Position numbers and translations under genes: made by a program | Assembly (NCBI GenBank): GCA_012274445.1 | Contig: JAAROD010000081.1 | Span: forward strand, 1,054,001 to 1,118,000 | Source of the DNA: Sclerotiophoma versabilis | Lineage: Eukaryota > Ascomycota > Dothideomycetes > Pleosporales > Didymellaceae | Reading direction: 5' to 3' | Length of the DNA: 64,000 nucleotides | Notes under the pieces: generated by a model | Databases searched by the model: none | The model's input: the letters and a program-made list of their open reading frames with translations, nothing else | Told to the model about the DNA's origin: nothing | Shown here: positions 1 to 11,385 of the stretch, one piece after another | How the letters are laid out: every line of letters begins with the position of its first letter | How positions within the stretch are numbered: position 1 is the first letter of the stretch

Positions 1-147
1 GTATGGGGTTGGGGCAAGAAGGAGGGTATGCCAAAGTTCAGGCAGAACGCACAATAGAACTTTCAAGCATTACTCACGTAACATGCATAATTTGCGAATA
101 CCCATTTACTGTATCTACGAGATCATATAATTATCTGACTACCATTA

Positions 148-490
148 TTAAAACCGAAGTTCCCATGCGTACTTCAAATATCGAGATTGCAAAGACGGCT
201 TTGGAAACCTTCCTCGTCGTCCACCAACCCGTTCACTCTCTGGGTTGTGGTCCAGTAAATGGCACTCGAGCTCCAGGTCTCTGGCCGTTCTCTCTTTTGC
301 GAATTCGACAGCCCCCTTCCGGCCCAGATAACCCACCCATCAACCTGCGTTCCTACTTACCTTGCTGACTCTGGGCAAGCACTCGCATTCAAAATCCGGT
401 CAGCAAAAGTCTCACTTAGTGAGGGATCTTGCAGCACGTCTGCCATTAGTGGTAGCACTTTGCTACTCTCTGGTGAGGCAATACTATGAA
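148..490 (-). pseudogene. Tail fragment of a second F-box-type gene copy
   Basis: The minus strand around 190-260 encodes LDHNPESERVGG, which matches LDLDPECEWVGG at the end of the neighbouring F-box gene (about 690-740); the DNA is also visibly alike. Upstream, a short open stretch (about 490-362) runs into a good donor, GTAAGT, near 361. No F-box or start codon can be joined to it here, so it looks like the 3' remnant of a tandem duplicate. The boundaries are approximate. The rest of 1-672 shows nothing else convincing. Confidence 0.35.
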
Positions 491-672
491 CAACCGCAAG
501 CACGGTAACCTCCAGAGCGCCTCAACTCAGCCTTCCCCTGGTTCGCAGCTATATACCTCGCGGTTTCACCCAAAGCTGGGCTGGTTCAAATAGATGTCCT
601 TCGCATTGCCTTTACAGATCGGTCCTGACATTCCCCCCAACATATTGCGCATACAATATCAGAATGGGCATT

Positions 673-2453
673 TCATATTTCGTGGAGTCGTGCGGCTTGA
701 CCTCCAACCCACTCACATTCTGGATCAAGGTCCAGAATACTAGAAACCAGTTGGGCTTGACGCAACAGGTGAGTCGGTACAGCAACAGCAATGGCAGTCT
801 TACGGCCAAGGACATCCGTTTGGTACCCCTTGATAAAGTAGTGCCTTGGAACGTGGTAGTAGTCTTGCTCTCTCTCCGCATACTCGATATCCCAGTACAT
901 ACCAAGGACTAGAGCGGTTAACTTGGGGCACATTTGATGCGTATCCATGTATTGAAAGAAGGCGTTTGCGAAACGCTGAAATTCCCAATTGATCTCAATC
1001 GGACGCTTGTGATCGTCAAGCTGAATTTCGTTGAGTTCTTTATAGCGGACATAACGGAAGTGCATTGTGAGCAAGTTTGGCATATGCTTGAAGTGGGTCT
1101 TCATGCCTGTGTGATTAGCCTCACAATATCGCTATAGCAAGTGGTTACTCACCAAGGACTCCCCATCAAAACTCCCACTCCACTCACGTATACAATGCCA
1201 GACTTCAGGATCCAGATGCGATTCAGAAAGTTGGACGCCAAGTTCCTCAACGTTCGTGAGATGTTGGAATATAGGGCCCCAATCACTCTGAACGTCGAGC
1301 CAATGGTGCAACCCAAGACTTTAAAGGCGAGGACCGATACGTTCAATCTGTGACAACATGACAAGTTCTTCATCGTCCTCCCAGGAAAAATGAGCACTGG
1401 TAATATTGCTGGAACATTCAAGGAGATCCTCTAGGCAATCATCGAAGTCAACCTCAACCTGGACATGACGAAGAGAAGATGATGTACTTTTGAGTACAGA
1501 ACCGACCTCTTTGATAAACCAATCCGTATTACTGCACTTGGTCAAGGTGAGACCAAGCAGGCTTGGGAAATCAACAACCTTGGTGAGATGGTTGAAGAGG
1601 TTGTTCAGGTCGAAATCGTGGAGACTCAGGGTCTCCAAGTCCAGCTGCTTCAACTGGGATCCGAGCATTCTGCAGAGAGACTGCACATCCTGTGCCAGAG
1701 CCTGTCTATCTCTCTGAAACGAGCGGCTCAAGGACAGCCGCCTCAAGGTCGGCATCCAAAATATGCTGTGGAGCATACTGATCATCCTCCTGCGCTGGCT
1801 AAATTGGATATCGAACGTGTGCAATGGAAGATGATGTATCTTACCCACAGCCTCCGCGTACACGTTGAGTGGAACGTTCAGACCTGCATCACACATCGCG
1901 CACAAATGGCGAAGTTGTCGCTGGCGGCGTTGTAGGTGCGAAACATGCTTCCAGATCAACGGTCGATCAGCCAAGAAGCTGCAGGCCGATGAAAGCATAG
2001 GTCAGCCGGGATTACCAAATTACAACCCGGTCAGTACATGCAGAATACCGTAGACAGTGCTTACCGGAATGTATGAAGACGATCATTTGGAAACATGTCA
2101 AGTATCACAGATATCTCTCCATCGCGAGCCTCCTTCTCGTCATGTCGCCTAATGTAGCTATCGTCAAAATCGAAATGGTCCGTCTGCAAGGTGCTCGGCT
2201 CCCTTGGATTCTTCACATCTTCAATCGTCAATGAACGTGTATGATGAAGATGATGGCCAGCGCCTGCAGCCACGCTTTGTACGAAACGGCTAGTCCCATC
2301 ACAGTCCCAGGTGCGAATATAGACGGTGTGGTATAAAAGCGGTACTGTTACAGTCCGAAGGTTCCTACAGGTCAGGCATAACGTTTTGAGATCGGACTTG
2401 GGGTCGATATGTTCCAAAATGAGGAGCTGAACATCAGTTGGGAGATCCAACAT
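673..2453 (-). pseudogene. F-box domain protein gene with an in-frame stop
   Basis: The N-terminus MLDLPTDVQLLILEHID, followed by a LxxLCLTCRNLR motif, is a typical fungal F-box, the part that docks a substrate adaptor to Skp1 in an SCF ubiquitin ligase. The rest is leucine-rich and ends in the DPECEWVGG motif often seen at the end of such proteins. Exons consistent in phase are 2453-2065, 1978-1153 and 1098-673; introns have GTAAGC/CAG and GTGAGT/AAG ends. A TAA at 1323-1321 interrupts exon 2, yet the same frame stays open on both sides and keeps leucine-rich sequence (e.g. FQHLTNVEELGVQL). Read through, the protein would be about 546 residues; the stop leaves 348. A further ATG lies upstream at 2627. 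A recent pseudogene, a truncated but functional allele, or a sequencing error are all possible. Confidence 0.6.
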
Positions 2454-2487
2454 GACGGGCTTGGTGAAGGTGGTGGTGGAAAGAGGA

Positions 2488-2533
2488 CATAGTCCAGCAC
2501 AAGCAACTGAATATCCGCTGGAAAGACCAGCAT
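2488..2533 (-). repeat. Duplicated F-box start just upstream of the F-box gene
   Basis: In another frame, 35 bp upstream of the F-box gene start, the minus strand encodes MLVFPADIQLLVLDYV, a near copy of the F-box beginning MLDLPTDVQLLILEHI at 2453. The copy stops after about 46 nt and runs straight into the second start. This is what an unequal crossover or partial deletion between tandem F-box genes would leave. Confidence 0.5.
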
Positions 2534-3619
2534 GTGTCCACGAGGCTCGATCGCAGTCTGATGCAAATCTGCTGCTTGACTCGGCCCCGCTATGCTTCCA
2601 ATGAGACTCATTCCACTTAAGAAACATATTGAAAACGACAGTAAGTCCTTTGAATTTCCACTATACTGATCGTACATGGTCACATGGTTAAGACAAAGTG
2701 AAAGGGTGCGGCTGGGCTGCCAATGCACGTTTGGTGGGGCTGCAGTGCCTCCGCCAACTGGGAGCCCTTCGTCTGCCAGGCACATGAAAGCTTGTCCAGA
2801 ATAGCAAGTGGTCACGATGCTTGTAGCGACGCACACGAGCGCGGTGTTTCATGAAGCGCTCCCGTGCTGCCGGCTTCTCGAAAGTCGAAAGATGAGTGGT
2901 AGCGACTGTGCGACGGCAACCAATGGATCCTATTTCGGTTTGAAGACATCGACCGACAAGGCTGACAGCATGTTTCCAAGGTCTTTCCAAACCGCCCCCA
3001 CCGACTCTCCTGGCAAGGCGCGCTGCGGCCCGGCGTTAGAGACAAATATAGACTGTTGTCCCTCTCTATCGAGTCGCGCAAGAGAGAGAGCGCTTGTATG
3101 CTGCCATGTACCCGCAGACACGTGCAAACACCCCAGGGCGCTGTCATCCTTCAAGACAAAGTCTTCAAAAGATGCGCCAACGTGACCAGCTGTCCAATCA
3201 GCCACTCGTTCGCGCAGATGCAGCCTGGAGGGCACCGGACCAATGCACAAGCGTCTGGCTTCAGCCCCAAGATGCAGCTGCCTGCCTGATGACTAGCTGC
3301 ATCGTGATGCAGTGTGGTGCTTTTGGCCCCCAAAATGGCGGCTGCTTAATTTCGTTCAAATTCTCACGCATCCGCTCTCCGTCCAGAAACTTCTTGCACT
3401 CTTACGTTACCCGCTTGTCTGTTGCATTTGCGCGTTCTGTCAGTCAGCTTTGTGCCGCCTCCGAGCAAGCTATCACCACCACCCCGCTTTCGCAGCTGAC
3501 ACCTGAACCCACATCTTTGAGCGCCATTTGCTCGTGATTGTGTTTATTGCAGGAACCTGAAGCCTCCTAGTTCTACGCACCTGACTCACCAGTCACTGTT
3601 TCTCACAGTTCTTTCCAAA
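2534..3619. other. Divergent intergenic region
   Basis: Lies between the F-box locus (minus) and the coiled-coil gene (plus). The last 200 bases are pyrimidine-rich and resemble a fungal promoter and 5' leader. The short ORFs here have no recognisable similarity and no consistent splice structure. Confidence 0.5.
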
Positions 3620-5394
3620 ATGTCGCGCGCCTACGACGACTATTCAGAAGAAGACGAGTGGTATCGAAAGGATGTGTACGGCGGCGCCCGCCATGTTCCC
3701 AAACCACACATCCGTGAGCACCTTGGCCGCCGTACCTCTGAGTATCTGAACCCCGAAGTTCACTACTCAAGTGGTCTTCACCGCACCAAGTCTCAAGGTC
3801 ACGCGGTGACCCCAAATGTGACTATCTACAACACAACACGCATGGACAACGAGAGCAGCCCCAATGTTCGCACCACCACCGATCAAAAAAGCCGAGAGCC
3901 CAGCTCTGATGGTCGCGGTCGCACTCGGAGAATGCCTGGCGAATGGTCTCTTGAAGATGATGTCGAAGAACTGAGATTGCAACTTACCAGGGAGCGGTTG
4001 GTACGATCTCGTTCTCGAGGCGAGTATCATCATCACCATGGCCACTCACCCGATCGCAGCTACGAAGATAAATTGAAGCTTTCGTTGGCTGAGCAGAAAT
4101 TGAGGGAGGCCGAAGCGAAGCTTGAGGCCGAAAGGCGCGAGGAGGAAGCCGAGAGGCGTGAAGAAATTACAAGGAGGAAGCTTGAGCTGAAGTACATCAA
4201 AGATCGGCAGGAGCGCGAAGACGAGGAAGAGCGCATCAAACGCGCGGAGGAGAGGCTCCGTATGGATTGGGAGCTCAAGCGAGAAAGGGAGGAGCGAGCA
4301 CGTGAGCTCAAACTACGGGACGAAGAGGAGAAGAAAGAGCGCATTCTCGCAGACAGCAGGTCCAAAGCAGAAGCAGAGCAGCGTAAGAGAAAAGAAGAGC
4401 GGGAGAGGATCCTAGCAGAGGCCGACAGGGAGCATAGGGAAGAAGAGGCGAAGCGTAAGCGCCTCGTCGAGGAGCAGAAAGCACATTTCGAGAAAGAGGC
4501 CCGCAAACGCGAACAGGAAGCCAAGGATAGGGAAGAAGAGGCAAAGAGGATTGTTGCAGAAGCTCAAGCGAAGCGCGAGAGGCAGGAACGTGAGGCGAGG
4601 GCGGCTGAACAGGCAGCGGTAGATGCTTATAACAAAAGAAAGGCTGAAGAGGAGGCGAAAGCAAAGGCTGAGCGCGAGCGCATCGTCTTCGAGCACGAGC
4701 GTCAGAAAGTTCTTGACGCAGAGAAAGAAAAGAGGCAGCGTGAAGAACTACTTCTCAAGATCGAGCTTGAAAAGAAGGCGCAAGAAAAGAGGGACAAGGA
4801 AGAGTATGAAGCCTTTATGCGCAAACAAGAGGAGAAGAAAGCTGCAGAGAAAGCAAGACGTGATAAGGAAGAAAAGGAACTTGAAGAGGCCATGCGCAAA
4901 CGCCTATCTCAGTTCGGCTTCCAAGAGAACCAGATCCAGGCTATGGTACATCCTGAGCAGCAGAAGAAGCTGGAGCAACAGGTGGGACTGACACCGCATA
5001 ACCCACTGCGCATTGCGCCTCAACCCACATATGCAAAGATCAGGCGGGAGTATCTCGATATCGAGACGCTACACTACTATGACATCCCCTATGAATACGA
5101 TGCCGTAAGTGACCACACTACCATCGTATATTAAGTATATGCTAACAAACACAGGACCCCAGTTATATCATTGTACTCCGCGAGATGAGCCAGAAGGAGA
5201 CCGACATTCTCTTTGAGCATACACGACGACTCCGGTCAAATCACGGAGACCGCTTGTTCATCGAGGCAGATGGCCGCGATCGCCGTGGCAAAAAGGAGTA
5301 TGCCTTTGTGCGTAAGAAGTCAAGGTCAAGATCGCGTAGCGACGTTTCCCGTCCAGCCAGGAACGTGACGCTTGGTGACATGTTGTTCAGATAG
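3620..5394 (+). CDS. Coiled-coil protein with conserved fungal C-terminal domain
   Basis: Two exons, 3620-5104 and 5155-5394, give 574 residues; the intron has GTAAGT, a GCTAAC branch point and ACAG. Residues 1-150 are polar and probably disordered, with a HHHHGHSP patch. Residues about 150-440 form one long charged helix of Glu, Arg and Lys, a coiled coil. The C-terminus holds a globular segment: YYDIPYEYD, interrupted by the intron, then DPSYIIVLREM and LFEHTRRLR. This end resembles a domain of unknown function found in many fungal coiled-coil proteins (I believe DUF8035, name unverified). It ends in a basic RSRSRSD stretch. No enzyme motif is visible. The function is unknown; a structural or scaffolding role is only a guess from the coiled coil. 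Confidence 0.88.
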
Positions 5395-5991
5395 AGACGG
5401 TTCATATGACGACTTGATGTTGGAGTTGGTGTATTGTTTTCCCGTTATTCTTACCGCGTATACCATTCTCTACACCTCCACACTTCTGTTTTGTCAGCTC
5501 GGAAGAGGGTCGGTAGTTGTTCTACCACATACACTGAAAGCATTGTTTCAGTGCAGCTGCATTTTCTTGCATATGTGCGTGACGTTAGTGTCAGGGTCTT
5601 GTCTCAACTCTCAGCTGTTCACCGGTCGTGTCACCATGCCAGCTCTCCCCACTCGTTGATGAAGTAATCGGGAGGGTTCAGGGAAGCGAGCAGTCTTTGC
5701 TTCAGCTCTGGGCAGCTGAGATCTGGTGAGCAGCCCCTCACATGATGCTCAGCGTCGGTGTCTAGTGACTGCATGTGGAGCTGTCAAAGTTCCGGGGTGA
5801 AAGGCGCCACACGTGCATGGTGTCGACATCTGATCGTGGCAGTTCGGCCCGCTTCCTTTTGAGCAAGCCTCGGCTTCTGACACCGCGGGACATTCGGAAG
5901 TCCTAACACATTGCGCCGCATTGCAGCACTCTTTCCTCCACGTTCTTGTCTTTTGCATTCTTGCGTTGATACCCCTTGTTCCTCAGCAGCT
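5395..5991. other. Intergenic region upstream of PEX20
   Basis: About 600 bases holding the 3' end of the coiled-coil gene and the PEX20 promoter. I see no conserved ORF or RNA gene in it. Confidence 0.5.
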
Positions 5992-7616
5992 ATGGCGGAC
6001 GCACTATGCGGGCCGTCAAACGCTCTGCAAAACTTCCAGAAGCATACATCCGTTGATCGGACCCTGCAGCAAGACCGCCTGGTCGGTCGTCATTCTCCAG
6101 CACAGGTCAGTTAGGATGTAACACCAAAGAGAGCCAGAATTAATGCCATACAGGGCTTCAGGTCTTCGCTAGGTCCAAATGCAGCACTAGATTCTGAGTT
6201 CGATGCCTTCCAGCAAGGTCGCCCAGGCCCGCCGCAGCCTGACTTCCAGCATTTCCCACCGCAATTCGCAACGCCTCCTCCACAGCTCGTACACGCCTCA
6301 CAAGCGCCTGACTGGGCCTCGGATTTCCAGCGACTGAATATCACGAACCATTCTGCGCCGGCCTTCCAGCAGCAGCGCCCTGAGACAACGAATGCGGCGT
6401 TAGCATGGCATCAGGACTTCTTGATGCAACAGGGTCCAGCTGCTCAGGCACTGGCGCAGCAGCAGAGCACCTTTAGCGGCATGTCGAACTACGGCATGAG
6501 CGGCTTCGCAGGACATTCATACATGCAGTCGCCAGCCTTCCAACCTAGCGCACAGATGTCGCAGGTAGCGCAAGGGAAGCAGGCAGTGCAGGAGCCAGCA
6601 TTCGACGAGGCAGCCTTTGAGCAGGCATTTGCGCAGGCGCAACAAGATGCACTCGGCGAGGCAGAAGCAGAGCAGAAGCGAGCGCAGTCTCGAGCAATGA
6701 ACCCCGAGGTGATGGGCGTGGACCGGCCAAGTGAGGATCCTCTTCTTATACGGATACGGGAAACACGGCCAGGTGTGTAGTATCATATGGCTGTGCTATG
6801 TCTTCTAACACTCAAATAGCTGTCTACTCAGCCATCCAAGTCTGGAGCGAGATGGGCCTCGGCCGCACCGAAGAAGCTGTATCGTACCTGGACAGCATGG
6901 GCACACTCGAGAGGAACGGCGACCTAGTACAAGATGCGAACGAAGCGAGGTGGATTGTCGACTCGTTACAACGCATCGTAAACCGCGGAGCCCCGCACGA
7001 AGTGAGGACACGCGCAGACGGGCTGATTGCCGCCATCAACCAAAGGATCATGTCGCAATATCCCCTAGGTGCTCGAGTACCTATGAGTCAAGAGCAGATA
7101 TGGCAGGAGTTGGATGAAGCTGGATATATGAAGACGCCACAGAACGAGCTGACCGAACAAGAGTCTAAGCAGAAAGATGAGCAGCCGAAGATGAATGAAA
7201 ATGACGAGATGGCGGCAACTGCAGGTCGTCTGTTGGAGAAGGTTGCGGACAACACCAGCGAAAAGTTCCAAAACTCGCAGTTCCTGGAGCTTATGCGCCG
7301 CCTCCGCGATCGAGAAGTACGAGTCGAGGGTGATAAAATGGTGGAGGTCAATGGCCAGGTCGCCAACGCGACTCAAAGCACAGGGCAGTCGTATACGACT
7401 CAGTTTGGCTCAGAACCAGTGAACACTGCAACTTCAATCCCTGGTATAGATCCCAAGATCCTTGACCATGCAGCCACTGAGTTTGAGCTGCCAACCTACT
7501 ACGAAACGTACGAGACCTCACCTGACAAATCTCCCGTCACAGGCGAGCCGTTGATGGCTGACGAGATCTCTGATCAGTTCCGAAACTACACCGTCAACTC
7601 GTCCGACCACCAATGA
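5992..7616 (+). CDS. PEX20: Peroxin 20, PTS2 import co-receptor
   Basis: Exons 5992-6105, 6154-6772 and 6820-7616 give 509 residues. The N-terminus MADALCGPSNALQNFQKH carries the conserved cysteine (Cys6) that peroxisomal co-receptors use for export and recycling by monoubiquitination. A Gln/Pro-rich middle contains two WxxxF motifs (WASDF near 6312, WHQDF near 6403), the type that binds Pex13 and Pex14. The helical segment starting VYSAIQVWSEMGLGRTEEAV in exon 3 fits the Pex7-interacting half. There are no TPR repeats, which separates it from PEX5. In fungi Pex20 works with Pex7 to bring PTS2 proteins such as thiolase into peroxisomes. The last coding part is uncertain: an alternative last intron (7508-7577) would be in phase and replace the final 35 residues with the ORF that ends at 7821. 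Confidence 0.87.
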
Positions 7617-7821
7617 ACAACAAGTCTTCATACCGGCCAATGAACAAGACGAGGACCGCTGGCGATACGCTTTGCCTGGGCGTGATCCTGTGGCGAAGAA
7701 GAGCCTTACTCTGCTGGACTACGAGCAACAGCTGGAGACTTTGCACCGGCTAAACAGGCGACGTCTTTTGAACGCCCGAGAATTGCAAACGAGAACGGGG
7801 GCTGCTCCTGATGCACTGTGA
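7555..7821 (+). other. Possible alternative last exon of PEX20
   Basis: This frame is open from 7555 to a TGA at 7819-7821 and reads like real protein, including DEDRWRYALPGRDP and LTLLDYEQQLETLHRLNRRR. The latter resembles the DYQxQLxxLExxNKKRL tail common on fungal proteins (from memory, unverified). Splicing a GTACGA donor at 7508 to the CAG at 7575-7577, with a GGCTGACG branch point between, joins exon 3 of PEX20 to this frame in correct phase and gives a 554-residue protein. The donor is weaker than others in the window. It could instead be leftover coding sequence from another gene. Confidence 0.4.
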
Positions 7822-8232
7822 AGTCAGCAGGATCTTACAATACATCACCTGGTCCGTTTTGAAGTAATCTAATGTGGCAACGATCCACTCCATGAGGAAT
7901 GAGGCTCAGCGCAACCAGACACATTGATAGAGGATTTACGATCATATTGTGACGCCTGGGTTTCAGAGCTACCAAAGAATTATCTGTGTGACTGTAGATC
8001 GCTTTCCGAGGTCATAGTGAAAGGGCGATGCAAGATGAGTCGAACTGCGCTAGTGACTATCTTCACCACTTATCATTTGGCCGCAAGTACAAATACTACC
8101 TGCACCAACACAAAACACAACAAAGCTGGTTTGCCGTTGACAATCAGTCATTTACTGATACAAGCTCACATTGTATTCTGCTTGAGGAATATTACAGCTT
8201 CCATACGTCTTGCCAACGCCGTACCCTGCACA
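7822..8232. other. Intergenic region between PEX20 and rtcB
   Basis: About 410 bases. The rtcB frame stays open back to 7924, but the translation upstream of the ATG at 8233 looks non-coding. Confidence 0.4.
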
Positions 8233-9960
8233 ATGGCAACGCGCGTGACAGTTGCAAATAACGCGAAGCAGTCGCAGAAGGCTCCACTGCTCATTCCTGC
8301 ATCCGCCGCTACGGATCCTGCAGCTACAAACTCCACACGGTCACTGACCTTGAAGATTGCTCAGTCGAAGCTGAAATTGAAGAAGCCGTCACGAGTCTTT
8401 GTCAAGCAAACTGGACAAGAGCTAGTCAATGAAGAAGACTGGAAGAGCAACATCAAGAACGACGTTGTATTACTTGTTTCCGCCGGAGAGGAATATGTAG
8501 GCGTCAAAGAAACGCTCGTAGGTGGTAAGTGCACCTCAATGAGTACATTTGAGCATATTAACCCCTGTATGCTACACAAACACTACAGCCACTAACTTTC
8601 CGCAGAAGATGTAAACCACAGCTGTCCCGTTGACGTCCTCGCGTCTAATGCACCAGTCGATTCGCTCTCCATTACACAGCTCACCACTACAGCCCATACA
8701 CTTCCCGGTATTCTTCACGCAGTAGGCCAGCCCGATCTCCATCCAGGCACCAAATTCCCTATAGGCGCCGTGTTCGTCTCTAAGAAATGGATTCACCCGC
8801 CACTCATTGGCGGAGATATTGGTTGTGGTATGGCATGGTATCGGCTCACCTTGCCCCGAAGCCAGGTCGATGGTAACAAGGGCAAAAAGGTTGCGGAGCG
8901 GCTTCGTGGTCTCGAAGGACCATGGCGCACACAAGAGCACAGGAAGCTATGGCTGCAAGACGAAAACGGTAGCTGTTCAGCAGGTGAACAATGGGATAGA
9001 TCATTGGGTACGATCGGTGCGGGTAATCACTTCGCGGAGATCCAAGTTGTAGAGGGATTTGCGAATGCCTCCCACAAGGACCTCCGCCAGGGTGATGTGG
9101 TGCTCCTAGTCCACTCAGGCTCCCGCGGCTACGGCGGTAGTGTGCTTAAAAAGTACACAGCCGAGTCGTACGTTAGCCTAGAAGTAGGCAGCCCCAAGGC
9201 AGTCGAGTATCTCCAAGAGCATGACAAGGCCTGTCGATGGGCCAAGGCTAATCGGGATTTGATCGCTCTTCGCTTTCTGGCTTGCCTCGAGCCGAGCAAC
9301 GAAGACTGGCAGCTAGGAGTCTCAGATTCCGGCAGCTTGACTGACGTTGACGCTGCGAGCACTGGCCGGAGCAAGAGCGCCCTGCAAGAACGGAAGGTCG
9401 TCGACATCTGGCATAACGCCGTCGAGCAGGTGAAGTGGCCGCCATCACCACCACCGTCGGCAGCTGGGCTAGATGAGGCAACAAGCAACCTTACACTCGA
9501 AGATGCCGAATGTGTCCAGGAGTACGTCTACATCCATCGCAAAGGTGCTGCACCAACTTACGATTTGGAGACGCATCTGCCACTCACTCTTCTGCCTCTA
9601 CCAGGATCTCGAGGAACACCGACCCTCATTCTCCGGCCTTTTTTCTCAGCAGCTACGTCATGGGGGCTCAAGAATGCGCTGTCTCTTGCTCACGGCGCCG
9701 GACGCAGTATGTCTCGAGCGAAAGCGCTTTCGACATTGTCCCGGAAGTACAAAGGACAGAACATGCTGCAACCAAGAGCTGGAGAGACCGAGGGTACCTG
9801 GGTGGTCTGCGACGAGAAGGACCTGGTATTCGAAGAGGCTCCTGATGCCTACAAGGACGTCCAAGCTGTGGGTCAGGACTTGGTAGACGCTGGTGTCGCA
9901 GCTATTGTCGGCTGGTGTAGGGCGAGAGTAAACTACAAGGTGCGTAACGAGACTCACTGA
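8233..9960 (+). CDS. rtcB: RtcB-family RNA ligase
   Basis: Exons 8233-8524 and 8606-9960 give 548 residues. RtcB joins RNA 2',3'-cyclic phosphate or 3'-phosphate ends to 5'-hydroxyls using GTP and Mn2+. The key motifs are in order: GGDIGCGM (metal-binding Cys about 171), GTIGAGNHFAEIQ (His about 239), LLVHSGSRG (His about 267), VDIWHNAVEQ, IHRKGAAP and AHGAGRSMSRAKA (the guanylated His about 460). All catalytic positions I know from the family are present, so it should be active. The first 100 residues are extra compared with bacterial RtcB and contain a ubiquitin-like-length segment of unknown role. It lacks any archease gene beside it. Fungi normally seal tRNA exons with Trl1, so the substrate here is open. 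The 3' end may hide one more splice (GTGCGT at 9938). Confidence 0.9.
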
Positions 9961-11385
9961 TTATGGGGTAGTCAAACACGATCTCTAGGCATTCCGGCAG
10001 TGTGATCCGAAATCGGCGATATTGCGATGGCCCTTCAGCCAAGAATGCGACGCGTGGTTCCTGCCTCTCATGGGTGGCACAAGTGCTGGTAGATTGCCTT
10101 TGCGTCACGTAAATGCGCTTCCTTGTTCCAACGCCGCTCTTCATGTCAATTAATCTCGTTTGTCTTACTCTTATTTCCCATTCCCGTCTCTTTTCAAACT
10201 GTGCCACAGTGCATCATCTCTGCGCGGCTGTCAGTAGCCGTGCACAGTGCTGGATTTCGGTCAAGCCGGCAAGCGCAAAGACACTATCTATTTGTGTTTT
10301 CTTGTCGAAACGGCGACGGTTCTGGCATTAACGTTGACACGTTGGTATGTTTGCTGTCACCTGTCTTGGTTTTGTGTTTCTCCTAGAGAAACACTGGAGC
10401 GCGTGAACCAACGCCAGCGGGCCGCAAGAGTATTTTTGGTAACCATTTTAGCCGACGCTTAACCCTCTGCTGCGGGAGTCCGATGTTTACAGTAGTGAAC
10501 AACACCAACACAGCGCTTGGAAGGATCATAGGGCGTCGCGAGTACCATTGCGCTGCGTTGTGCAGGAGCTGCAGCCATGTGGCGAAGATACACAGCGTCA
10601 AAAGCTTGTGGCCTGCGATTCCCCAGCCTCCCTCTGCGCCCATCACTTGCGCACCTCAGATTCTGTGCGCCCAGGACTCTCCATTGGTCACGCCCTAGTC
10701 GCGTTCCTGCGCCAAACATCATACTGATTGGACGCAAACCGCCAATATGTTGGGGCGTTTCAAAACAGCCCTGCAACCGTGCGCGCAGGCTTACATTCGG
10801 GCGCCGAACGACATGCGACGACCGCATCCCTCCAATCTAGACAAAGCAAGCGGTTTGAAGTGCAGTCTTTCTTGAGGGCCCAATGACAGGCTCGGGATTC
10901 AATGAGTGATTCACTAAGAATGAGTAGCCCGCTCGGGCTTTGTGACACCCGCGGTAAGGTTTGCTTAGGAAGAGCGGCACAGGGTGGTGAAGAGCTGCGT
11001 GCTGCGTGTGACTTAGCTCCAACCACCTCCTGGTCGATTGCGCCTGCGATGCTGCAACTCAAATAGAAGGTACGCGCCCGTCATTTCTGCCTCCAGTACT
11101 CAGCCCTCTCCCCGCTTGCAGCCTTGTAGCATTCCTCCTTTTGCTTAATTGTGGTTGCGCCTTGCCTTTCACAAACGATCGACATCGTCACTACTTTGAT
11201 TAAGATAAAGGTGAGAACTGTGCCTTCCCCTTCACTAGCGAGCCCTTGGCCTCTTTATTTGAACGCCTTCGCGCCCGTCCTCCAACCTTATCACCCAACA
11301 TTCGCTCAACCTACGCCTTTGGCACTGAACACATCCGCTGAACACCTTTGCAGTACTATACTCATCACTCACTCTCACTCTCAAG
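9961..11385. other. Intergenic region upstream of the SOD gene
   Basis: About 1.4 kb. The last 230 bases are CT-rich with repeated TCACTC just before the SOD start, a usual fungal 5' leader. The rest contains no supportable gene. Confidence 0.5.

Noticed and set aside
4060..4696. Minus-strand Ser/Leu-rich ORFs opposite the coiled-coil gene
   Set aside because: Mirror translations of Glu/Lys/Arg codons; no independent evidence.
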